A stretch of DNA of 17,499 nt from DATIHF01 sp035480955. GTDB lineage: Bacteria > Patescibacteriota > Microgenomatia > Woykebacterales > RBG-16-39-9b. The notes under the pieces were generated by a model. The model ran no database searches. It worked only from the letters and a program-made list of their open reading frames with translations, and was not told the origin of the DNA. Positions 6,663 to 12,618 of this stretch are shown one piece after another; within the stretch, counting starts at the first letter, position 1, and the number at the start of each line of letters is the position of its first letter. The stretch is from the NCBI GenBank assembly GCA_035480955.1, contig DATIHF010000007.1:1-17499 (forward strand), written 5' to 3'. The translations under genes and the position numbers were made by a program.

Positions 6663-7729
6663 AAAAAGCTGACCGCCTCCCACGCTCTATTGATTTCAAA
6701 AAACACCCCAGCCTAAAATTTTTGAGAAGACTCACGAATGATACGGGTATTATCCAGCACACCAAATACGCGGTGCCGGATCGCAACATGGGCTATTCAG
6801 TGGATGATAACGCTCGTGCTTTGATCGTCACAATGCTCTACCACAAACTTTTTGGTGGAGAAGAGGCACTCGATTTAGCCGACAACTACCTTTCCTATGT
6901 TCAGCATTCCAAAAGCTCGGACGATTGGTTCTACAACTTTATGACCTTTGACAATAAATTCTTGGATCACGCCAAAACAGAAGATGGTTTTGGCAGGGTT
7001 TTCTGGGCTTTGGGTTACATAATTTTTGCCAAACCCAGAAGAGATTTGGTTCTCGGAGCGCGCCACACTATTGGGGAAATCATGGGTAATGTCAGAAAGC
7101 TGAAATACCCCAAGGCAAAAGCCTACACGATCGCTGGACTTTACTATCTTTCTCAAAGTGAAAACTACGATTGGGCCAGAGCCGAAATAGAGTATCTAGC
7201 CGATGATTTGGTAAAAGGCTACCTTAAACACTCAGATAAAAGTTGGCGTTGGTTTGAAGAATCAATGACTTACGCTAACGGGATTTATCCTTACGCTCTT
7301 ACTTTAGCCTACCAGGCGACCAAGAAAGAAGAGTATTTTGAAATAGCTTGTGAGAGCCTCGAGTTTTTGGAAAAAGAAACGACTACTTCTTCAGGAGTAC
7401 CAAACCCAGTTGGCCAAGATGGTTGGTATAAGAAGGGTGGCAAGAAGGCTGACTATGATCAACAGCCCGTTGAGGCAGCCAAGATGGTCATTGCCAATCT
7501 AGCTCTCTATAAAGTTACTTTTGCCCAAAAGTATTATGACCAAGCCAAAAATTGGTTCAGTTGGTACTTTGGCAATAATCTGAACAAAGTCGAGGTTTAC
7601 GACAGCGAAACAAAGGGATGTTTCGATGGGATTAATCCAGAAGGAGTTAACCTCAACCAGGGCGCAGAATCAGTAATAACTTACTTGATCGCTTACTTGG
7701 CTTTTTCAGATATCGAACTAAAACTTTAG
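6659..7729 (+). CDS. Alpha/alpha-barrel (six-hairpin-glycosidase-like) protein linked to the glycosyltransferase
   Basis: A 356-residue, mostly helical protein with aromatic-rich segments. The signature TNDTGIIQHTKYAVPDRNMGYSVDDNARALI spans about residues 26-56. It belongs to a family usually annotated only as glycosyltransferase-associated, and I recall it fused to or beside GT4 enzymes like the one upstream. Later segments WRWFEESMTYANGIYPYAL and PVEAAKMVIANLALYK fit the repeated helical hairpins of (alpha/alpha)6 enzymes. It has no signal peptide, so it is cytoplasmic. The 4-base overlap with the upstream gene indicates coupled translation and a joint function. Whether it is a hydrolase, a lyase or a non-catalytic partner cannot be told from sequence. 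Confidence 0.78.
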   Translation: MKKADRLPRSIDFKKHPSLKFLRRLTNDTGIIQHTKYAVPDRNMGYSVDDNARALIVTMLYHKLFGGEEALDLADNYLSYVQHSKSSDDWFYNFMTFDNKFLDHAKTEDGFGRVFWALGYIIFAKPRRDLVLGARHTIGEIMGNVRKLKYPKAKAYTIAGLYYLSQSENYDWARAEIEYLADDLVKGYLKHSDKSWRWFEESMTYANGIYPYALTLAYQATKKEEYFEIACESLEFLEKETTTSSGVPNPVGQDGWYKKGGKKADYDQQPVEAAKMVIANLALYKVTFAQKYYDQAKNWFSWYFGNNLNKVEVYDSETKGCFDGINPEGVNLNQGAESVITYLIAYLAFSDIELKL

Positions 7730-7735
7730 TATTTC

Positions 7736-7798
7736 GTATCTGGTATCTTGTATTGGGTATCTTCAGGCAGGTTATACTAAATACTAGATACAAAATAC
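7736..7798. repeat. Imperfect inverted repeat built from GTATC/GATAC units
   Basis: The left arm 7736-7760 and right arm 7774-7798 are reverse complements at 20 of 25 positions, around a 13-base loop. Each arm is made of a short unit (GTATCT or GTATT, or AGATAC or AAATAC on the other side) repeated about every 7-9 bases. It fills the 81-base gap between the barrel gene and the GH94 gene and ends 12 bases before the GH94 ATG, where an SD would be. It could be a dispersed palindromic element or an mRNA hairpin controlling the next gene. Confidence 0.65.
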
Positions 7799-7810
7799 CA
7801 AACACTACCC

Positions 7811-10174
7811 ATGGACAAGCCCACCAAATACGGACATTTTTCTCCCGACGGAAAAGAATTCATTGTAACTCGGCCCGACACGCCTAGACCTTGGATCAAT
7901 TACCTGACCAACGGTAAATTCACTAGTCTCTGTTCAGCCACTGGGGGAGGCTTTTCTTATTACATTGATCCTGGTTTCAACCGTATTACGCGCGCAATCC
8001 CCGGAGACACCACTCTCAATGACCGACCGGGTCGCTATCTCTACATACGTGACAATGACACTGGGGAATACTGGTCCGCCAACTGGCAGCCAGTGATGAA
8101 GACTGCTGAGTACTGGGAGGCCAGAATTGGGTTGGGTTACAACAAAATCAGCTCGATTAACAATAAAATTCAGACTGATGTCACTTATTTTGTCCCACTG
8201 GACGAAAATCTCGAAATTTGGGACATCACCCTCAAAAATCTTTCTGACAAAAAGCGCAATATCTCGGTGATTAGCTACGTTGAATGGGTTCTGGGAAGTT
8301 TTTCCAAAGATCTCGCTGACCGCAACTTTGATTCCTTTTTTAACGACGTTTACTACAAAGACAATGTGATTTACGCGACCAAGCGCTGGTGGGATCGGCC
8401 TGACAAAAAAGGCGAAAAGTGGGATTACTGGGCCTACAAAACCGGTTCAGAGAAGTTTGAATGTTTTGACTGTGTCAAAGAAGACTTTATTGGTCAGTAT
8501 CGCTATCTTTCCAACCCACTCGCAGTGGAGAAAGGCTATTGTAAAAACGGCTACGGGGAGAGTGAAGACGCGATCGCGTCTTTAATGAAAATTTTTGAGC
8601 TTGCACCTGGGGAAGAGAAAAAATTCCACCTTGTTTTAGGAATTGAAGAGTCTCCTGAGGCGATCGCGAAAAAAATCCCCGACGTAACGCAAAGGAGCTT
8701 TGTCGAGGAAAAATGGTCAGAGTTAAATAAATTTTGGGACAACTATATGGGAGGCTTAACTGTTAAAACCCCCGATGCTGAGTTTGATCTCTCCGTCAAC
8801 ATTTGGAACAAATACCAAGCTTACATTGCTTCACAAATGGGAGAAACGATCTCTTTTTACATCGGAGCGGGGAGTTGGGGTTTTCGTGATGAAGCTCAGC
8901 ACATCTTTGGTGTTTTACCGATTGATCAGAATTTCGTCAAAGTAAAGCTAGTTGAGTTGCTGGAACATCAGTTTGAAGATGGTAGCACAGTCCATGCCTG
9001 GAACCGTCTGACCAATCAAGGTTATGTCACTAAACACTCGGATGATCCCCAATGGCTGAGCCAGTCGATAATTAACTACGTCAAAGAAACCGGCGATCTA
9101 GCCTTTTTGCAAGAAAGCGTCAAATACTTTGATAAAAACAAAGGCAGTGTGCTCGAACATTTGCTAAAAGCCTTGGATCACACTCTTTATCACGTCAGCC
9201 CAACTGGTATCCCACTGCGGCGCACGGCCGACTGGAACGACGCTCTTTCCGGTGGGGTATTGGATAAAGCCGAGTCACTCATGGTAGCCAACCAGGTGGC
9301 CTGGAATATCCTGGAAGTGATTCCAATTCTTGAAAAAGTAGGAGAAAAGAAAAAATCGGCTAGTTACCTCAATATTTACGAGCATTTGAAAAAAACTATC
9401 AACGAGCAGTATTGGGATGGGGAGTGGTATATCCGAGCGACTGACGACAATGGTAATCTGATTGGGAGCAAGACTAGCAAAGAAGGTCGGATCCACATCA
9501 ACGGCCAGACCTGGCCAGTCATGAGCCACATCGCGCCGGAGGAAAGAGCTATCAAAGCCATGGACTCACTTTGGAAAAATCTGATGACCAAATACGGTGC
9601 GCTAACCTTCACCCCATCCTACACCAAAGACAACTCCTACCTGGGAATCATTTCTCAATTTGCTCCAGGTGCGAAAGAAAACGCGGCGGTCTTTACTCAC
9701 CCCAACGCCTGGGTTGTGGTCGCCGAAGCGATTCTTGGAAGAGGTGATAAAGCGTATGAAGCTTGGAAAAGGACTTCCTTCCTGACTCGCTCAAAGGAGC
9801 CAGAGATTTATAAAGTGGAGCCTTATGTTTATCCAGAATTCTCTTATGGACCAGAGAGCCCGCACTTTGGCTTGGGAAGCTATTCTTGGATGACTGGAAG
9901 TGCGGCTTGGTTTTTCCGCGCTTGCACTGACAGTATACTTGGAATTCAGCCAACCCTCGAAGGGCTCAAGATCGACCCGTGTGTCCCCAACACTTGGCCC
10001 CAGTTTGAGGTGAAGCGCACTTTTCGGGGTGCGGTCTATCACATAGTGGTAAAAAATACTGGGAAGGTCTACAAAGGCGTTAAGGAGATTTCAGTGGACG
10101 GAAATAAAATCGTTGGTAATGTAATTTCAGACTTCAAAAGCGGAGAACACCAGGTCGAAGTTACAATGGGCTAA
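7811..10174 (+). CDS. GH94-family glycoside phosphorylase (cellobiose/chitobiose phosphorylase-like)
   Basis: GH94 enzymes cleave beta-linked disaccharides or oligosaccharides with inorganic phosphate, with inversion, giving alpha-sugar-1-phosphate and saving one ATP equivalent. The 787 residues match the family length. The N-terminal beta-sandwich has GKFTSLCSATGGGFSYYIDP (about 36-55). The catalytic barrel has RTADWNDALSGG with DWND at 474-477, which contains the expected general acid Asp. Near the C-terminus are SYSWMTGSAAWFFRA and LEGLKIDPCVPNTWPQFEV, both standard for the family. There is no signal peptide, so it acts in the cytoplasm. The ATG at 7811 has no SD and follows the inverted repeat. 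Specificity (cellobiose, chitobiose, laminaribiose, beta-1,2-glucan) cannot be assigned. Its stop lies 2 bases from the stop of the convergent HTH gene. Confidence 0.92.
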   Translation: MDKPTKYGHFSPDGKEFIVTRPDTPRPWINYLTNGKFTSLCSATGGGFSYYIDPGFNRITRAIPGDTTLNDRPGRYLYIRDNDTGEYWSANWQPVMKTAEYWEARIGLGYNKISSINNKIQTDVTYFVPLDENLEIWDITLKNLSDKKRNISVISYVEWVLGSFSKDLADRNFDSFFNDVYYKDNVIYATKRWWDRPDKKGEKWDYWAYKTGSEKFECFDCVKEDFIGQYRYLSNPLAVEKGYCKNGYGESEDAIASLMKIFELAPGEEKKFHLVLGIEESPEAIAKKIPDVTQRSFVEEKWSELNKFWDNYMGGLTVKTPDAEFDLSVNIWNKYQAYIASQMGETISFYIGAGSWGFRDEAQHIFGVLPIDQNFVKVKLVELLEHQFEDGSTVHAWNRLTNQGYVTKHSDDPQWLSQSIINYVKETGDLAFLQESVKYFDKNKGSVLEHLLKALDHTLYHVSPTGIPLRRTADWNDALSGGVLDKAESLMVANQVAWNILEVIPILEKVGEKKKSASYLNIYEHLKKTINEQYWDGEWYIRATDDNGNLIGSKTSKEGRIHINGQTWPVMSHIAPEERAIKAMDSLWKNLMTKYGALTFTPSYTKDNSYLGIISQFAPGAKENAAVFTHPNAWVVVAEAILGRGDKAYEAWKRTSFLTRSKEPEIYKVEPYVYPEFSYGPESPHFGLGSYSWMTGSAAWFFRACTDSILGIQPTLEGLKIDPCVPNTWPQFEVKRTFRGAVYHIVVKNTGKVYKGVKEISVDGNKIVGNVISDFKSGEHQVEVTMG

Positions 10175-10176
10175 AC

Positions 10177-10377
10177 CTACTCCGGACCTTTCTTCATCTC
10201 TCCCAAAATCCACAATACAGCTTCCTTTTTGTACCTACGGTCGCCGCGAGCGTTGATTCGGATTGCGGGCAATTTACCGCGCTTGCCCCAGCGTTTGATG
10301 GTAAGAGGGGAAACCCTGAGAAACTGGGCAACTTCTTTGACAGTCATTAGCTCTGGCAGATCGTCACCTAAAGACAT
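10177..10377 (-). CDS. Small excisionase/MerR-type helix-turn-helix DNA-binding protein
   Basis: A 66-residue protein with one winged-helix domain of the HTH_17 (excisionase-like) type. MTVKEVAQFLRVSPLTIKRWGKRGKLPAIRI (11-41) contains the HTH, and GDRRYKKEAVLWIL (45-58) the wing and last helix. It probably binds DNA as a small regulator. No integrase or recombinase is near, so an excisionase role is not supported. The ATG at 10377 is preceded by GGAAAGG at good spacing and by a promoter with a perfect -35 box. It is convergent with the GH94 gene with only 2 bases between stops, so there is no room for a private terminator. Its target is unknown; the glycan module is a guess. Confidence 0.85.
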   Translation of the reverse strand: MSLGDDLPELMTVKEVAQFLRVSPLTIKRWGKRGKLPAIRINARGDRRYKKEAVLWILGEMKKGPE

Positions 10378-10428
10378 GATTACCTTTCCGGGAAGGGATG
10401 TATACTTTAAATAATCAAAGACGCATTA

Positions 10429-10458
10429 AACATATCAGACTAAAAAATAGCATGTCAA
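10429..10458 (-). promoter_or_regulatory. Promoter of the HTH gene
   Basis: A perfect TTGACA (10458-10453), an 18-bp spacer and TATGTT (10434-10429) on the minus strand. The predicted start near 10422 gives a leader of about 45 bases that carries the GGAAAGG SD. Confidence 0.55.
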
Positions 10459-10517
10459 GATACCAATCTTACTACTAGCGTAGAGTATAGAAGTGGATCA
10501 TTTATACAACTATGGGG

Positions 10518-10546
10518 TTGCTTTTTGCTTCAAAATCTGCTAGAAT
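10518..10546 (+). promoter_or_regulatory. Promoter of the 10584-11075 gene
   Basis: TTGCTT (10518-10523), a 17-bp spacer and TAGAAT (10541-10546). The predicted start near 10553 leaves about 30 bases of leader containing AAAGGAG 7 bases before the ATG at 10584. Confidence 0.5.
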
Positions 10547-10583
10547 TTTCCGGTTGCTGAGGGGGAGAGAAAGGAGCAGTGGC

Positions 10584-11075
10584 ATGTCAGGTTTTGATGA
10601 GGCGAAGAATTGGGCTGAAGCCCACAAGCAGTACATCGTCATGGCCGTGGTGGTCTCAATCGCAGTTCTGGCCGGTGTCTTTCTGCTCGGACGCGAGAGC
10701 GCCAGCGGACAAGCGCCAACTGGTTCACTGAAGTCGGATCTTTCGCAGGGTACGTTGAATGGACAGTTCACCGGTTTGGACGGTGACAAAGTCTGCTTCT
10801 TGCTCTGGAATCCCCATACCGGGGAAAGGAAGCACCGCGAAAGCTGTGCACCAGTTAGCGAGTTGCTCAACTTCGGAAAAGCTTTCGAAGAGCAGCCGGC
10901 CCCACTTCCTGCAAAGGACAAGGTGACCAGGGGACAGGCTTTTTCTTTGGGTAACTACACCGTCGAGGGAGGGAAGTCAGGCATTGCGCTCGGCGACCCG
11001 ATCCCTGACACGCCCAAAGGACCGCCGGTACCAATCGCCACAGTCACCAAGACGTCAACACCGAAGGGTAAGTAA
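10584..11075 (+). CDS. One-span membrane protein, function unknown, GC-rich relative to neighbours
   Basis: I do not recognise this 163-residue protein. Residues 1-17 are polar, about 18-39 form one hydrophobic segment (YIVMAVVVSIAVLAGVFLLG), and the rest is a polar, probably extracytoplasmic region ending in a Pro/Thr/Lys-rich tail. Two cysteines (in VCFLLWN and ESCAPVS) might form a disulfide. The ATG at 10584 has the SD AGGAG 7 bases upstream; the frame is open back to 10512 but lacks such a signal. A promoter precedes it and a strong terminator follows, so it is a single-gene unit. By eye the coding sequence is clearly richer in G and C than the flanking genes, so it may have been acquired separately. 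Confidence 0.75.
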   Translation: MSGFDEAKNWAEAHKQYIVMAVVVSIAVLAGVFLLGRESASGQAPTGSLKSDLSQGTLNGQFTGLDGDKVCFLLWNPHTGERKHRESCAPVSELLNFGKAFEEQPAPLPAKDKVTRGQAFSLGNYTVEGGKSGIALGDPIPDTPKGPPVPIATVTKTSTPKGK

Positions 11076-11108
11076 TCAAGTAGTAACCCCGCCAAGGCAA
11101 CACATTTT

Positions 11109-11150
11109 GTCGGGAGAAAGCCTCAAAAACTTTCTCCTGACCTTTCTTTT
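11109..11150 (+). terminator. Rho-independent terminator of the 10584-11075 gene
   Basis: The arms 11109-11120 and 11130-11141 pair over 12 bp, with one G-U pair, around a 9-base loop. The hairpin is followed by the T-rich CTTTCTTTT (11142-11150) and starts 33 bases past the stop codon. Confidence 0.8.
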
Positions 11151-11167
11151 ACCCATAAAATACATAA

Positions 11168-11193
11168 AGTTACAGTAATACTATAATGTAACT
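11168..11193. repeat. Short perfect inverted repeat AGTTACA/TGTAACT
   Basis: Two 7-bp arms (11168-11174 and 11187-11193) flank a 12-base AT-rich centre that contains a TATAAT reading on the plus strand (11182-11187). No matching -35 box is visible. It lies in the gap between two terminators (11109-11150 and 11312-11338), where I see no gene. A second small dyad, CAACA/TGTTG at about 11263-11278, is followed by a T6 run. An operator or a short RNA is possible but unproven. Confidence 0.3.
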
Positions 11194-11311
11194 CAGGCAT
11201 AAAATAAGATTGTGCGACACAACAGTAGCCCATAATGAATTATAACCTCGCTGCGCTCGTTGCAACATAAGAATGTTGTAGCCTGCTTTTTTAAATAACG
11301 ACATGGAAACA

Positions 11312-11338
11312 GAAAACCCCTCACGCGGAGGGGTTTTC
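11312..11338 (-). terminator. Terminator of the rplJ-rplL operon (symmetrical)
   Basis: The arms GAAAACCCCTC (11312-11322) and GAGGGGTTTTC (11328-11338) form a perfect 11-bp stem with a 5-base loop and a T4 end on either strand. It begins 23 bases past the rplL stop, so it most likely ends that operon. By symmetry it could also stop transcription from the left. Confidence 0.75.
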
Positions 11339-11361
11339 GTTAGGACGGGTTAGTTAAAACT

Positions 11362-11940
11362 TTATTTAAGTTCAACCTTTGCGCCTGCGGCTTCGAGTTT
11401 TCCTTTTGCTTCAGTTGCAGCTTCTTTGCCGACTCCTTCGATGACTGGTTTTGGCGCAGCATCAACGAGGTCTTTGGCTTCCTTAAGTCCTAGAGTTGGG
11501 ACTATTTCTCGGACTGCTTTGATGACCCCAATTTTGTTGGCCCCCCCATCAGCGAGAATAACGTTGAAAGAAGTTTGACCTTCCTCAGCTTCTCCAGCGT
11601 CCGCTCCAGCGGCAGCAGCGGGACCAGCAGCAACCGCCATTGGTGCAGCCGCGGTGACTCCAAAGCGATCCTCCAAGGCTTTAACTAAATCAGCAAGCTC
11701 GAGAACGCTCATCTCTTCGATATTCTTGATTATTTTCTCAAGTTTGTCGCTAACTGGCTTGACTTCTTTTTTAGGTTCAGCTTTTGGCTCTTCGGCTTTT
11801 ACCTCTTCTTTGGCTTCTTCAACTACTTCTTTTGCTTCCTGAACCGCATCTTTAGCTTCCTCGGCTGCTTCTTTAGACTCTTCCGCCGCCTCGTTTGCCT
11901 CTTCGACTTTCTCTTCTACCTTTGTTTCGTCTTCGTTCAT
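11362..11940 (-). CDS. rplL: Ribosomal protein bL12 (L7/L12) with a long charged N-terminal extension
   Basis: bL12 forms the mobile stalk of the 50S subunit that recruits and activates translation GTPases. Residues 66-95 (DKLEKIIKNIEEMSVLELADL and on) are the dimerisation and L10-binding domain, about 96-120 the Ala/Gly hinge, and 121-192 the factor-binding domain with FNVILADGGANKIGVIK and GLKEAKDLVDAAPKPV. At 192 residues it is about 65 longer than usual. The excess is N-terminal: four heptads of the type EAAEESK, EAAEEAK, DAVQEAK, EVVEEAK (17-44), then a Lys/Pro/Glu linker. The ATG at 11940 directly abuts the rplJ stop and has the full SD AAGGAGGTG inside the last rplJ codons, so the extension is probably translated. 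An internal start is unlikely: the next ATG (MSVLEL) would cut into the dimerisation domain. Confidence 0.95.
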   Translation of the reverse strand: MNEDETKVEEKVEEANEAAEESKEAAEEAKDAVQEAKEVVEEAKEEVKAEEPKAEPKKEVKPVSDKLEKIIKNIEEMSVLELADLVKALEDRFGVTAAAPMAVAAGPAAAAGADAGEAEEGQTSFNVILADGGANKIGVIKAVREIVPTLGLKEAKDLVDAAPKPVIEGVGKEAATEAKGKLEAAGAKVELK

Positions 11941-12477
11941 TTAGTTAACACCTCCTTTCAAACGAATCTGATCAATTGCATAAACTAAATTGCGTAAATT
12001 GGCGTTTAAAACTCCGACCATTCCATAAAGTGGGGAGGCGAGTCCGCCGACAACTTTGCCCTGTAAAATTTCTTTGGAAGGAAGTTTGGCCAGCTCGGTG
12101 ATTTTTTCTGCAGAAAGTAAGTCAGATCCCAAAAAGCCGGTTTTTAAAACTGGTTTCTCATTGGTTTTGGCGAAAGTTGTCAGCTCTTTGATTGGGGCAA
12201 TCTCATCACCATAACCAAAAACTACCGCCGTTGGACCTTCTAGCGCCTCGGTCGGAATTTCGTACCCAGATTTTTGGCTGGCAATTTTCAAAAGAGTATT
12301 TTTGGTTACTAATGACTCGGCGTCGACCCCGCGCAGTTTTTTCTTGAGTTCAGAAGCGAGAGAAACCGACAGACCAGACTGATCAGTGAGAACAACCGAC
12401 TTTGATCGGTTGAGTTTCTCGACTAGGGAATCGACTGATTCTTCATTTTTAATTCTTGAGGCTGCTTTGTTTTCCAT
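11941..12477 (-). CDS. rplJ: Ribosomal protein uL10
   Basis: uL10 is the base of the L12 stalk: it binds 23S rRNA through its N-terminal domain and carries L12 dimers on its C-terminal helix. Typical features are SVVLTDQSGLSVSLASELKKKLR, VTKNTLLKIA, the GPTAVVFGYGD segment, LPSKEILQGKVVGGLASPLYGMVGVLNANLRNLVYAI and a short C-terminal tail. I chose the ATG at 12477 (MENKAASRIK, 178 residues) over the ATG at 12495. The first gives the usual distance to the conserved core and has GAGG 8 bases upstream; the second has no SD and sits in a hairpin loop. It is the first gene of a two-gene operon with rplL. L11 and L1 genes are not adjacent here. Confidence 0.95.
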   Translation of the reverse strand: MENKAASRIKNEESVDSLVEKLNRSKSVVLTDQSGLSVSLASELKKKLRGVDAESLVTKNTLLKIASQKSGYEIPTEALEGPTAVVFGYGDEIAPIKELTTFAKTNEKPVLKTGFLGSDLLSAEKITELAKLPSKEILQGKVVGGLASPLYGMVGVLNANLRNLVYAIDQIRLKGGVN

Positions 12478-12574
12478 AAAAAAATCCTCGGCCATTGCGA
12501 GGAAACAAAATAATAGTTTAAAAATTATTGTTTACCTCGGCGCGACTTATTGGATGCACGCTGTCTTTGGTTTC
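12478..12574 (-). promoter_or_regulatory. rplJ leader RNA with two mutually exclusive hairpins; candidate autoregulatory switch
   Basis: On the minus strand CGAGG occurs twice (12539-12535 and 12490-12486), with one CCTCG between (12502-12498). CCTCG can pair with the downstream CGAGG in a short hairpin whose 3' arm contains the rplJ SD and is followed by seven Ts (12484-12478). It can instead pair with the upstream CGAGG in a longer hairpin extended by AAAC/GTTT and AATAAT/ATTATT, which would free the SD. This fits a switch. uL10 or the L10-L12 complex is known to bind its own leader in E. coli and Bacillus. Whether control is at termination or initiation is not clear. Confidence 0.55.
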
Positions 12575-12580
12575 TGGGGA

Positions 12581-12609
12581 AGTATAAATAAGTTCAGAGT
12601 TCTTGTCAA
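12581..12609 (-). promoter_or_regulatory. Strong promoter of the rplJ-rplL operon
   Basis: A perfect TTGACA (12609-12604), a 17-bp spacer and TATACT (12586-12581) on the minus strand. The predicted start near 12574 gives a leader of about 97 bases. The -35 box begins only about 10 bases past the stop of the upstream cohesin gene, and no terminator separates them. Confidence 0.75.
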
Positions 12610-12618
12610 GACAACCGC

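Noticed and set aside
10512..10583. Longer N-terminus for the 10584-11075 protein
   Set aside because: The region contains the predicted promoter, and the ATG at 10584 has a clear SD.
10177..11075. Integrative element around the excisionase-type HTH gene and GC-rich gene
   Set aside because: No integrase, tRNA target or flanking direct repeats are visible, and such small HTH proteins are often plain regulators.
12478..12495. Alternative rplJ start at the ATG at 12495
   Set aside because: It has no SD and lies in the loop of a hairpin, while the ATG at 12477 has GAGG at proper spacing and matches the usual length before the conserved L10 core.
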